A stretch of DNA of 64,000 nucleotides from Flavobacteriales bacterium (GTDB lineage: Bacteria; Bacteroidota; Bacteroidia; CAIKAF01), in NCBI GenBank assembly GCA_025451235.1, contig JANWKT010000014.1:62001-126000 (forward strand). The letters are read 5' to 3'. The notes below the pieces were generated by a model. That model was not told where the DNA came from and did not search any database. It saw only the letters and a program-made list of their open reading frames with translations. The first letter of the stretch is position 1; the number at the start of each line of letters is the position of its first letter. Positions 26,594 to 34,983 of the stretch are shown piece by piece. Position numbers and translations under genes: made by a program.

Positions 26594-27343
26594 CTAGTAA
26601 AACGCTAGTCCCCATTCTTCCATCAGCTTTTTAAATTCGTTTTCGGTTATAATTTTTGAATTATGCCTGAATACTCTTTCTATGTTACCATCAATCAATT
26701 TAAAATCGCAATTAAGTGTTTCATCCAAACGTCCTTTTTCTTTGTGATAGAACAAATCATATTCACCGGCCCATGCACCTGAATCATCCAAGTAAACGTA
26801 TTTGGAATCATAATAGTATCTGCTGCCGGTAGCTGAGGGGTTGATCCAAAGCTGGGTATTTGTGGAACCATTATCGGACAAACAAAAGTCCTCCGGCATA
26901 AGTACCAGACCTTTTTCTTCTCTTACCTTGTTATATTTTTTACCGAAAGGCTGGTTGGCGTTATCCTCTTTGCAATCCGGTTTGGAATAATAGGTATAGT
27001 CGTTATTTGTTTTCGAATCATACCCGTTTTCAGTTTCATAAAGAATGATTGAAAACATGGATATGATCAAAATTCCGGTGGCAAATACAAAGCTAAAGTT
27101 GATAGTGTTGGCCCATTTTTTCAATATGACTAGAGATGGACTATCACCAGTTGATAAGGGATTGTGTAAACGTATAAGCCCCAATGCTATTCCACCAGGA
27201 TAATCTTTTCCGAGTTTTTCTTCTGGGCTCAGGGAGTGATATTTTTTGATAAAAACCTGGATATTAAGAACGATGCGGGCAATTAAAATCACCAGCCATG
27301 AGACGGGAATAAAAACTCGCAGATCGTAAAATAGCTCAAGCAT
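26594..27343 (-). CDS. Hypothetical membrane protein
   Basis: A 249-residue protein with two likely transmembrane helices (about residues 12-32 and 88-108) separated by a loop containing LGKDYPGGIALGLIRLHNP, and a C-terminal soluble part of about 130 residues ending with an EWGLAFY motif. No recognised domain. It heads the tight minus-strand run of orphan exported/membrane genes; upstream of it is only the tRNA-like remnant and then the ABC permease gene. The order suggests a lineage-specific insertion; function unknown. Confidence 0.65.
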   Translation of the reverse strand: MLELFYDLRVFIPVSWLVILIARIVLNIQVFIKKYHSLSPEEKLGKDYPGGIALGLIRLHNPLSTGDSPSLVILKKWANTINFSFVFATGILIISMFSIILYETENGYDSKTNNDYTYYSKPDCKEDNANQPFGKKYNKVREEKGLVLMPEDFCLSDNGSTNTQLWINPSATGSRYYYDSKYVYLDDSGAWAGEYDLFYHKEKGRLDETLNCDFKLIDGNIERVFRHNSKIITENEFKKLMEEWGLAFY

Positions 27344-27396
27344 ATGTTAGTATAAAAATAAGAAATTAGATACAGCAGATAGCCCGGTGGTGAGTG

Positions 27397-27435
27397 GAAC
27401 GAGTTCTGGCCCTGCGGGAATCGAACTAGGCGCCC
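27397..27435 (-). pseudogene. tRNA 3'-half-like remnant
   Basis: On the minus strand this reads as a T-loop-like GTTCGATTC (bases 27418-27426) followed by CCCGC and AGGGCCA, the order of a tRNA T-arm and acceptor 3' strand. The left side of the T stem does not pair and there is no 5' half, which would lie in the ABC permease gene. It may be a decayed tRNA or an attachment-site footprint. Confidence 0.3.
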
Positions 27436-27441
27436 CAAACA

Positions 27442-28503
27442 TCAACCCTTCAACCTTACTCTTGGGTCTACCACCGCATATAAAAAATCAACGATGATAT
27501 TGAGCAAAACAAATAGGCAGGTGATGGTGATTACAGATCCCATGACTACCGGGTAATCCAGTTTTTGTAAACCTTCGACCAAAATTTTTCCTATGCCTTG
27601 CCACCCGAAAATATATTCTACAAATACGGCTCCCGCCAACATACCCCCTAGCCATCCCGAAATAGCAGTGATGAGTGGATTGGCAATATTGATGAGCGTA
27701 TGCCTGAATAAGATCTTACCGGGGGGCAACCCTTTGGCTTTGGCGGTGCGGATAAAATCCATTTGCTGAATTTCCAACACATTGTTCCTGGTTAGTTGAG
27801 CAATTACGGAAAGCGGACGAATGCCTAAAGTGAATGCAGGCAAAATTAAATTGCGAATGGATAAATATTTTTCTCCAGTGTACTCATCCACATAATATAA
27901 ACTTCCCCAAGTTGGCAAACCTGTGATATGATGTAATACGTAGCCAAGCAACCAACTGATCAGGATAGCAGCAAAAAAAGAAGGCAATGCCATTCCACCT
28001 GAAGCAAGAAAAATAATGCTCCGGTCGATAAAAGAATTTTGATGGCGTGCCGCTACCATACCGAGGAGAACTCCGATAAAGGTGGCAAAAATAATAGCGG
28101 TGACAGCCAACACAATGGTACCCGGCATAGCATTGGAAATGATCTGTCCGACGGAGCGGTCGGTTTGAAAACTTTTTCCAAGATAGGGCCATTTGATCAT
28201 CCATGTTTTTTGGGATGTAGTAAAGACTTTTATTCCCCTACGATTGATCTCTTGAGGATAAACAGAGATCACCGAAAGATCATTGGCGTAGTATAATACT
28301 TGTTTCCATACCGGCTGATCGAGATGATAGGCTTTTTTTATTTCGTCAACGGTTTTCTGATCCGTGTTCTGCCCAGTCATTTCATAAACAGCTTTGCCAT
28401 CGGTATTGATAAAGCTGAAAAAGATAAACGAGAGTGTAAATACTACACTGAGAATGATGATGAGCCCATATAATGATTTCTTAAGTATGTAGCTCAGATT
28501 CAT
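27442..28503 (-). CDS. ABC transporter permease, DppB/OppB type
   Basis: A 353-residue inner-membrane permease with six predicted helices. It carries the binding-protein-dependent transport signature around residues 260-310 (LINIANPLITAISGWLGG, AGAVFVEYIFGWQGIG), typical of dipeptide/oligopeptide/nickel-uptake permeases (DppB). The N-terminal periplasmic segment between helices 1 and 2 is unusually long, about 110 residues. No solute-binding protein, second permease or ATPase lies next to it, so it looks orphaned. Its substrate is not assignable. The 3' end abuts the tRNA-like remnant. Confidence 0.85.
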   Translation of the reverse strand: MNLSYILKKSLYGLIIILSVVFTLSFIFFSFINTDGKAVYEMTGQNTDQKTVDEIKKAYHLDQPVWKQVLYYANDLSVISVYPQEINRRGIKVFTTSQKTWMIKWPYLGKSFQTDRSVGQIISNAMPGTIVLAVTAIIFATFIGVLLGMVAARHQNSFIDRSIIFLASGGMALPSFFAAILISWLLGYVLHHITGLPTWGSLYYVDEYTGEKYLSIRNLILPAFTLGIRPLSVIAQLTRNNVLEIQQMDFIRTAKAKGLPPGKILFRHTLINIANPLITAISGWLGGMLAGAVFVEYIFGWQGIGKILVEGLQKLDYPVVMGSVITITCLFVLLNIIVDFLYAVVDPRVRLKG

Positions 28504-28510
28504 ACATCAT

Positions 28511-29944
28511 TTATTTCAAATATTTCTTCTGTAGTTTTTCAACCGTAGGGAAATCGTTATAATGCCATTTATCGATCACTACTCCATCTTTGATCAATAC
28601 CAAGCCAGGATTAGAGCGAAGAATGGTCTTCAATGCTTTTTCATCATTCTGGTAGATAGGGAACATGATATTATGGTCATGCCTGAATTTATCAATTTTA
28701 TCAGAGGTAGAAGCTGACCCCCCCAGCATAAATATCTTGTTCTTGATACAATAATCTGTAAGCTGCTGGATCTTATCCATGTTTTTGGTGGAAGTCTTTT
28801 CTACATTGTAACCCACCCAAAGGAAAGTATATCCCTTATTGTTTTTAACGGAGTCAGCCATTTGCATACCTGTTTCCGGATCTTCCAATCTGAAATCTTT
28901 GATTTTTGCTTCTATGGCAGGTTTGATGATCTTTTTATCCTGTTTATAGAAAGTATGGGTTGCTTCGAATGTACTATCGAACCAACTCCATTCTTTGGTA
29001 GAATGACGCACTTCTTCACAGGTAATGTTATTTAAATATACCATTTCCACTTCGGCTTGTTCGGCTACAGATATAAGTTGTTCCCGAATATTGTTGCCTG
29101 GAGCCCAAGGTCTATAATCTTTTAAAGGCATATGTTTGGTACCATACAGTGTAAAGAAGGTGCAGGAGAGGAGGATCGCCAATGTTGTAACATATGGCTG
29201 GAATTTGGAATCGGAGAATTTCCCAGAAACCAGTTTGGCCAGCATAAATGCTCCCAGGAAAATAGCGGGGAACCACCATTTGAACTGAATAACAATGAGG
29301 ATGATCATGAGAGCAACTGATCCAACGGCTACTGCTATTTCATGTTTGGTGAGCTTGCTTCCTTTGATCTTTCGGTTCCAAATGAATAGTGGAACGATGA
29401 ACACTAATAGAATAATATCTTTCCAGAAGGTTTGCCAGGGTTTGAGTACCAGGGCATCTCCAAAGCATCCACAATCGGTTACTTTATCGTATTGGGCCGA
29501 GTAAAAAGTGAGGAAGGCAAAGAAGACGGTCATTCCCAATATAGACCAGGTGGCGAACCGCATATTGATGCCAAAAAGGATGAGAAGACCTAAGGCTATC
29601 TCCAATGCGCATATAAAAATGGATAGCTGGAAGGCATGGTCGTGAAAATATTTGAATGTCCGGAGTAAGAACTTTTTAAAGCCGCTTAATTGCTCCTTAG
29701 GGATTTCCTGGTATTCGTATTGTTTATCGAATTTTAGTTTGGTAAAACAGGGGGAGGCCTTAATGTCCTCCGGAACTTCTGCTTGTTTTTCTATCTTTTT
29801 TGATCCAACATCCTGGCTGAAAACCTCGAAATATTCTTCTAATTTATATCCTGTTCCGTAGGGGTCATTGGCTTTTACAAGTCCGGAGAGAACAAAAATG
29901 GTTCCAACTATGATTCTGCAAATGGTTATAAATGTTAGCTTCAT
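28511..29944 (-). CDS. DoxX-like membrane protein with thioredoxin-like C-terminus
   Basis: A 477-residue protein. The N-terminal half has several transmembrane helices and the DoxX/MauE-like motif SGLVKANDPYGTGYK near residue 20, plus a KVTDCGCFGDAL motif (CGCFGD) near residue 155. The C-terminal 120 residues look like a thioredoxin-fold domain (PGLVLIKDGVVIDKWH, then a helix ending LQKKYLK) but lack a CXXC pair. This corresponds, from memory, to the Bacteroidota BT_3928-type family. A role in redox or respiratory-chain maturation is suggested by the DoxX relationship only. Eight-base gap to the ABC permease. Confidence 0.75.
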   Translation of the reverse strand: MKLTFITICRIIVGTIFVLSGLVKANDPYGTGYKLEEYFEVFSQDVGSKKIEKQAEVPEDIKASPCFTKLKFDKQYEYQEIPKEQLSGFKKFLLRTFKYFHDHAFQLSIFICALEIALGLLILFGINMRFATWSILGMTVFFAFLTFYSAQYDKVTDCGCFGDALVLKPWQTFWKDIILLVFIVPLFIWNRKIKGSKLTKHEIAVAVGSVALMIILIVIQFKWWFPAIFLGAFMLAKLVSGKFSDSKFQPYVTTLAILLSCTFFTLYGTKHMPLKDYRPWAPGNNIREQLISVAEQAEVEMVYLNNITCEEVRHSTKEWSWFDSTFEATHTFYKQDKKIIKPAIEAKIKDFRLEDPETGMQMADSVKNNKGYTFLWVGYNVEKTSTKNMDKIQQLTDYCIKNKIFMLGGSASTSDKIDKFRHDHNIMFPIYQNDEKALKTILRSNPGLVLIKDGVVIDKWHYNDFPTVEKLQKKYLK

Positions 29945-30024
29945 AAAAGGTAGATGTGATTATAGTTTCAAAAGTAATTGAGAAAGATATGGATTGGATT
30001 AAATTTAACAGAATTAACAAAACA

Positions 30025-30576
30025 CTATGCTTCCGACATTTTGATCAAAGCAAATACGCAATAGTTGATCATATCGTAATAGTTGGATTCTATGCCTTCG
30101 GAAGCAATGGTTTTTCCGCGGTTATCCTCAATCTGTTTGATCCGCATGATCCTTACCAACATCATATCGGTAAATGAACTGGTCCTCATATCACGCCAAG
30201 CTTCTCCATAATCATGGTTTTTGGCTTCCATCAGCTCTCTGGCATGATTGACATGTTTTGAATAATGTTTTTCAGCTTCTTCAACCGGTAGTTCCATCCG
30301 GTTGTCATTGGTCAGGTCCAGCTGGATCAGGGAGATCACACAATAGTTAAGAATCCCTATAAACTCGCCTTTGATATCGTCCTGGACCTTCTGGGTCCCT
30401 TTATCCTCAATGGTGCGTATACGTTGAGCTTTGATAAAGATCTGATCGGTGAGGGAAGAAGGTCGGAGTATCCTCCAGGAGGTTCCGTAATCCTTCATTT
30501 TTTTCATGAATATATCTTTGCATATCTTTATAGCCGCATCATATTGCACCAAAGTATTATTCATTGAATTGATCAA
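30025..30576 (-). CDS. DUF1599 domain protein
   Basis: A 183-residue protein built from two similar halves. Each carries a KxxDYGxxWRxxRxSSxTD motif: KMKDYGTSWRILRPSSLTD near residue 27 and KNHDYGEAWRDMRTSSFTD near residue 118. Both are followed by an I/V-E-D block and a YxxINYCV helix. This is the DUF1599 duplication, a family restricted largely to Bacteroidota. It is divergent from folP with 11 bases between the start codons, a conserved neighbourhood. Predicted soluble; enzymatic activity unknown, though the all-helical motif set recalls MazG-like nucleotide pyrophosphohydrolases. Confidence 0.9.
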   Translation of the reverse strand: MINSMNNTLVQYDAAIKICKDIFMKKMKDYGTSWRILRPSSLTDQIFIKAQRIRTIEDKGTQKVQDDIKGEFIGILNYCVISLIQLDLTNDNRMELPVEEAEKHYSKHVNHARELMEAKNHDYGEAWRDMRTSSFTDMMLVRIMRIKQIEDNRGKTIASEGIESNYYDMINYCVFALIKMSEA

Positions 30577-30587
30577 TTATTGCCCGA

Positions 30588-31451
30588 ATGTCGCAAATTA
30601 GCCCCAAATTACCAACTGCTCTAAGGTCTGGCCCAAGGTCATTGGCCATGAACAGGCCCTTGGTGATGGGGATCTTGAATTTAACGCCAGATTCCTTTTT
30701 TGATGGAGGAAAATATGCTTTATCTGAAGCAGTGGCAGTGAACAGGGTGAAGGAAATGGTACTCCAGGGGGCCGATATGATCGATATAGGCGCCGCTTCT
30801 TCAAGACCAGGGGCGGAGCTGATAGATCCAATAGTCGAACAGGAAAGGATCCTTCCTTTTTTTACCATTATACGAAAAACCTTTCCTGAATTGTGGATCT
30901 CTATTGATACTTACCATTCTTCCACAGCTCATATTTGTTTGAAAGAAGGGGCCGATATGATCAACGATATTTCAGGAGGAAGGATTGATCCCCGCATTTT
31001 CCATGTAGTTGCAGAATTTCAATGTCCCTATATTCTCATGCATATGCAGGGTACTCCAGGGAATATGCAAAAAGACCCCCACTATGAAAATGTAACCGAA
31101 GAGATCATCTCTTTTTTTATAGAAAGAATTTCTGCTTTGGAACATGCAGGGGTAAAAGATATTTTATTGGATCCGGGTTTTGGTTTTGGCAAATCAGTAG
31201 ACCATAACTTTGAAATTCTTAAGAATTTGAATACCTTTAAAGAAAGATGTAAGCTTCCGGTATTGGTGGGCATCAGCAGAAAATCGATGATCAATAAAAT
31301 AATTGGCACCAAACCGGAAGAAGCATTGAATGGTACTACTGCAGTTCATATGCTGGCCCTGCTTAACGGAGCTTCTGTTTTAAGGGTACATGATGTGAAA
31401 GAAGCCAAAGAAACCATTCAATTATTTGAAAAATATAAATCTCTGAGCTAA
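30588..31451 (+). CDS. folP: Dihydropteroate synthase FolP
   Basis: Condenses p-aminobenzoate with the pterin diphosphate in folate synthesis. A 287-residue TIM barrel with every signature in place: MGILNLTPDSFFDGG near residue 27, DIGAASSRPGA near 66, NDISGG, ILMHMQGTP, DPGFGFGKS near 200, GISRKSMI and the terminal VLRVHDV. It is the target site of sulfonamides in this family, and no unusual insertions near the pterin or sulfonamide loops are apparent. The stop codon abuts the cdaA start (no spacer), so the two are coupled. Confidence 0.97.
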   Translation: MSQISPKLPTALRSGPRSLAMNRPLVMGILNLTPDSFFDGGKYALSEAVAVNRVKEMVLQGADMIDIGAASSRPGAELIDPIVEQERILPFFTIIRKTFPELWISIDTYHSSTAHICLKEGADMINDISGGRIDPRIFHVVAEFQCPYILMHMQGTPGNMQKDPHYENVTEEIISFFIERISALEHAGVKDILLDPGFGFGKSVDHNFEILKNLNTFKERCKLPVLVGISRKSMINKIIGTKPEEALNGTTAVHMLALLNGASVLRVHDVKEAKETIQLFEKYKSLS

Positions 31452-32240
31452 TTGGTGTGGCCGGTTAACATACAATGGATCGACGTAATTGATATATTAT
31501 TGGTTACCCTGTTGATCTATTATCTCTATCAATTGATCAAAGGTACCGCAGCACTCAATATATTCTTCGGCATTATTATCATTTATATTTTATACCTGCT
31601 GGTGGATGCTTTACAGATGCGACTCTTATCGAAGATAGTTGGTCAATTTATTGGGCTGGGCGTGTTGGCGATGGTAGTTGTTTTTCAGCAGGAGATCAGA
31701 AGGTTCTTGTTACTTGTAGGTACTACCTGGCTCAATAGCCGGTTCGGCTTTCTAAAGAAAATAGTGCCCTCTAAATTGGTGGGTTCACAACAGCACGCAT
31801 TGGATACTAAAGAACTTGAATTGGCGTTAAATGATTTGTTAAAGACTCAAACAGGAGCCCTTATCGTGATTTTGAAGAACTCAGAACTCAAATATTACCT
31901 CAAAAGCGGGGTTCTCTTGCAGGCTAGGCTTTCCAGTCAGTTGCTACAGAATATATTTTTTAAAAACAGTCCATTACATGATGGAGCTGCCATTATTAAG
32001 GGCAGCAAGATCTTGGGTGCCCGGTGCATTCTTCCTTTGACCGAAAAGACCGATTTTCCTGAGAATCTTGGCCTCCGGCATAGGGCCGCTGCAGGCGTTA
32101 CTGAATTTTCTGACGCCATAGCTATTGCTATTTCGGAACAATTTCAGCAAATTAGTATAGCATTTCAGGGAAACCTGGAAAGCAACCTTACAGTACCTGA
32201 GGTAATGAAAAAATTGAACGAATACCTAAAAAAAGACTAA
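31452..32240 (+). CDS. cdaA: Diadenylate cyclase CdaA (DisA_N domain)
   Basis: Membrane-bound cyclase making cyclic di-AMP from two ATP. The 262 residues comprise three N-terminal transmembrane helices (about 8-90) and a DAC domain with the catalytic LHDGAAIIKGSKI and RHRAAAGVTE motifs. The start is non-canonical: TTG at 31452 directly after the folP stop, or GTG at 31455, with no nearby ATG. The usual cdaR (YbbR) partner is absent. Its stop overlaps the following T9SS gene by one base (TAATG). The pairing folP-cdaA is typical of Bacteroidota. Confidence 0.95.
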   Translation: MVWPVNIQWIDVIDILLVTLLIYYLYQLIKGTAALNIFFGIIIIYILYLLVDALQMRLLSKIVGQFIGLGVLAMVVVFQQEIRRFLLLVGTTWLNSRFGFLKKIVPSKLVGSQQHALDTKELELALNDLLKTQTGALIVILKNSELKYYLKSGVLLQARLSSQLLQNIFFKNSPLHDGAAIIKGSKILGARCILPLTEKTDFPENLGLRHRAAAGVTEFSDAIAIAISEQFQQISIAFQGNLESNLTVPEVMKKLNEYLKKD

Positions 32241-33112
32241 TGCAAAAACGTATCCTAGCCATAGTGCTCTTCCTTCTCCCTTTATGGACCTATTCACAAA
32301 ATTTTATCGAAAGTTTTGAGGATGTGCCCAGTCTTTTCAGCAATGGATGGGTACAGGTGAATAATAGTTCTCCTTTGGGTTCAGGCACCTGGGCACAGGA
32401 TAATGGCAATTTTACGGCCCCTTTCGGGACCTCGAATTCAAGCATCGTGGTAGGTTATACCAGCATTAATGCAGGCCAGTCGGGCGATATTTCCAATTGG
32501 CTCATTACACCGTCTATTAGCTTTACGGAAGGAGATTCGATTTGTTTTTATACCCGGTCATTCCAGAATGCTGCATATCCCGATCGGCTTGAAGTGCGAT
32601 TGAACAGAAACAATACAACGGATGTAGGTAGTTCTACCACCTCTGTAGGAGATTTTGATACCACTTTACTGGTGATCAATCCCACTCTTTCACATACCAC
32701 CGGAGGATATCCGATGATATGGAAAAGATTTGGTTGCAGGATCAGCGGAATTTCACCATCTACCCCGTGCAGGATCGGCTTAAGATATTTTGTAACGGAT
32801 GGGGGAGAAACGGGAGCCAATAGTTCCACCATTGGTATTGACCATTTTGAATATAAAACTGTGTTTACAGGGATTGAAAATGATGTGCCTTTATATGCTT
32901 ATATCACTTTGGCCAATAGCCTTGTAAATATCGAAGTTCCGGATGCGGTGAATCCTTTTTCGGTAGAATTGATAGATATTTCCGGCAAGATTTTATCCGA
33001 TGGCACTTATGAAAAATCCGCAGCGATCGAATTGTATAATTACCGGAGCGGAGTTTATTTTGTAAAGATCATGTATGAAGGAAAGTACCTGATCAAGAAA
33101 ATTTCTTTTTAA
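32240..33112 (+). CDS. T9SS-secreted choice-of-anchor protein
   Basis: A 290-residue exported protein with a signal peptide ending near TYSQN (residue 20). The beta-sandwich domain begins FIESFEDVPSLFSNGW and contains NWLITPSISF, both typical of the choice-of-anchor J / cleaved-adhesin domain. The final 70 residues look like a T9SS type A sorting domain (FSVELIDISGKIL, SGVYFVKIMYEGKY, IKKISF), with a weak start compared with the copies at 12786 and 18169. Its ATG overlaps the cdaA stop, implying cotranslation with an unrelated cytoplasmic-membrane enzyme. Ligand unknown. Confidence 0.85.
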   Translation: MQKRILAIVLFLLPLWTYSQNFIESFEDVPSLFSNGWVQVNNSSPLGSGTWAQDNGNFTAPFGTSNSSIVVGYTSINAGQSGDISNWLITPSISFTEGDSICFYTRSFQNAAYPDRLEVRLNRNNTTDVGSSTTSVGDFDTTLLVINPTLSHTTGGYPMIWKRFGCRISGISPSTPCRIGLRYFVTDGGETGANSSTIGIDHFEYKTVFTGIENDVPLYAYITLANSLVNIEVPDAVNPFSVELIDISGKILSDGTYEKSAAIELYNYRSGVYFVKIMYEGKYLIKKISF

Positions 33113-33326
33113 AGCCCTGGTGCATTTGATCGAATAGTTGCATTACCTCCTGCTGAAAGTTTTCATCACAAATCTTTTTTACAGCATCCACATCAGGAGC
33201 CATTTCTTTGGTGAATTTATATACTTGTTCGTACGGTCCTGCTTCGAACTTTAAAATAAACTTTTCATTCATATACATAATGGCGATGTACATGGTAGGA
33301 TGGTAGATGGTGTCGAGTGTTCTCAT
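33093..33326 (-). CDS. Small hypothetical protein
   Basis: A 77-residue soluble acidic protein, starting MRTLDTIYHP, with a central beta hairpin (YIAIMYMNEKFILKFEAG) and a C-terminal helix (CDENFQQEVMQLFDQM). It overlaps the 3' end of the convergent T9SS gene by 20 bases. No family recognised; the amphipathic pattern makes it look like a real small gene, possibly conserved in Bacteroidota. Confidence 0.55.
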   Translation of the reverse strand: MRTLDTIYHPTMYIAIMYMNEKFILKFEAGPYEQVYKFTKEMAPDVDAVKKICDENFQQEVMQLFDQMHQGFKKKFS

Positions 33327-33361
33327 AGTTTGGTAACCGATTATTGGTTGATTAGTTACTA

Positions 33362-33517
33362 GGGCGCCGTTTCCCGCTTTTCGCTATATCTTTTTATTGC
33401 TGCCACGAAGGTTATTTGATAGCCGTTTGTAGAGACGGGCAATTGCCCGTCTTTGCTACCTTCTGGTAAGATAATTGGTGGCAACAATAAAAAGGATACC
33501 GCTCCAATCGGGGCGCT
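33362..33517. repeat. Large nested palindromic element
   Basis: Outer arms TCTTTTTATTGCTGCCAC (33389-33406) and GTGGCAACAATAAAAAGG (33478-33495) are near-perfect inverted copies, extended outward by GGCGCC.../...GGGGCGC. Inside lies a second perfect palindrome, AGACGGGCAATTGCCCGTCT (33432-33451), with GAAGGT/ACCTTC between the two. The overall form is that of a mobile or regulatory palindromic intergenic repeat. It separates the small hypothetical gene and the maf gene. Confidence 0.75.
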
Positions 33518-33518
33518 T

Positions 33519-34109
33519 TTATTCACAATATTTTTTTAAACGTTTATACAATTCATTCACCGGCAATCCCATTACATTAAAAAAACAGCCTTCTATTTTT
33601 TGTATCCCTACATAACCTATCCATTCCTGTACTCCATAGCTGCCTGCTTTGTCATAGGGTTGGCATTTTTCTATATAATATTCAATTTCTTCATCCGAAA
33701 GGGGATTGAAATAAACATCTGTGCTACAAACAAAACTATCTTGTCCTTTGCGGGTAGTAATACATACACCCGTATACACGGTATGCATATTCCCACTGAG
33801 CGTCCTGATCATATCCATGGCTTCTTTTTTATCAGCCGGTTTATTCAGAATGGTATGGTTAACCGATACGATGGTATCCGCAGTGATCACTAAACTATTC
33901 TTTTCAGCAATGATGGATTCAAAACACGCACCTTTTTTATTCGCGATTGAAGTGGCAATAAGATCAGGAGGTAGATTTGAATCAAAATCTTCATCCGTAG
34001 GGATCACCATTATTTCAAAATCAATGCCCATGCCTTCCAGCAGGCTTTTCCTTCGGGGAGATTGGGAGCCCAAAATAATGGGGTAAGTGATATTTAATGG
34101 ATGACGCAT
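33519..34109 (-). CDS. Maf-like nucleoside triphosphate pyrophosphatase
   Basis: House-cleaning pyrophosphatase that hydrolyses non-canonical nucleotides such as dTTP/UTP analogues. The 196-residue length is normal. Signatures are the N-terminal LGSQSPRRKSLLEGM, then ITADTIVSV, NKPADKKEAMDMIRTLSG and DKAGSYGVQEW near the C-terminus, the usual Maf blocks. Which of the Maf/YhdE or YceF substrate classes it belongs to is not clear. Four bases separate it from the UbiA gene upstream. A large palindromic element lies just downstream of its stop. Confidence 0.93.
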   Translation of the reverse strand: MRHPLNITYPIILGSQSPRRKSLLEGMGIDFEIMVIPTDEDFDSNLPPDLIATSIANKKGACFESIIAEKNSLVITADTIVSVNHTILNKPADKKEAMDMIRTLSGNMHTVYTGVCITTRKGQDSFVCSTDVYFNPLSDEEIEYYIEKCQPYDKAGSYGVQEWIGYVGIQKIEGCFFNVMGLPVNELYKRLKKYCE

Positions 34110-34113
34110 GATT

Positions 34114-34983
34114 TTACAAAGATAAAAAGAGATAGATAACCAGGCAGCCTAACATACCGGCTTTTACAATTCGGGTAGCTCTGATATATTTTGAAGGATG
34201 ATTGATCACCAAACAAATGGCTGAGGCGATGGTGACCGCAAAGGTAAAAACACCATAGTAAAGAAAAGGGATCATAAAGTAAGTATGCCGGCTGAACATG
34301 AGATAATTACTGGCGATCAAACCTGTTATGCACAAGAGAATAATTAGCAAAGCAATCCATTTATCCTGGAGGAATTGAGCAATGGTTTTAAACCGTGCAA
34401 AGGAGTCTCCTTTGCGATCTTCAGCATCCTTTATTATTTCTCTTACCAGCGTAGTTATAAAAGCGAAACAGGCGAGTAATTCAATATGAATGGCTTTAAA
34501 TCCGGCTTCAAAATAAATGATACGGGAGGATATAATAAAATCAACACCAATAAAGATCAGTGAGGTCAATAGAGCAATGGTAATGTTTCCTATGAGAGGA
34601 AGCTTTTTTAAAAACAGGTTATAAGCAAGGAGCAGAACCAGGGATACTAAGCTTACCAACAAAAAATAATAAGAAAAGTTGGAAGAAATGCACGCCCATA
34701 GGGTAACGAGTATTAAAAATACCATGAGGTAATAAGCGGTTTTCTTATTCCTGCCCCCTATAAATATATTTTTTTTCTTGTTTTCCTTGTCTTGTTTGAT
34801 ATCCCAAAGGTCATTTGTAATATTACCAATGGCAGCTACTGAGGTGCAAGCAATTCCCCAGAGAATAAATTCAAAGTATGCGCTCCAATCTTCTATATTA
34901 AAATGAGGAAGAATGATAACTAAAATGCTGAACCAAATAATAAGGAGGTTTTTCCATCGGATGGTATGGAGCCAATTGATCAT
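34114..34983 (-). CDS. UbiA-family prenyltransferase
   Basis: A 289-residue membrane protein of the UbiA superfamily with about eight to nine transmembrane helices. The prenyl-diphosphate/Mg-binding motifs are NDLWDIKQDKENKK near residue 56 and DAEDRKGDSF near residue 187, the standard NDxxDxxxD and DxxxD pair. Bacteroidota copies next to maf are commonly labelled as geranylgeranylglycerol-phosphate geranylgeranyltransferase-like, but the acceptor cannot be told from the sequence. It is coupled by a 4-base overlap (ATGA) to the upstream beta-repeat gene and precedes maf by four bases. Confidence 0.9.
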   Translation of the reverse strand: MINWLHTIRWKNLLIIWFSILVIILPHFNIEDWSAYFEFILWGIACTSVAAIGNITNDLWDIKQDKENKKKNIFIGGRNKKTAYYLMVFLILVTLWACISSNFSYYFLLVSLVSLVLLLAYNLFLKKLPLIGNITIALLTSLIFIGVDFIISSRIIYFEAGFKAIHIELLACFAFITTLVREIIKDAEDRKGDSFARFKTIAQFLQDKWIALLIILLCITGLIASNYLMFSRHTYFMIPFLYYGVFTFAVTIASAICLVINHPSKYIRATRIVKAGMLGCLVIYLFLSL

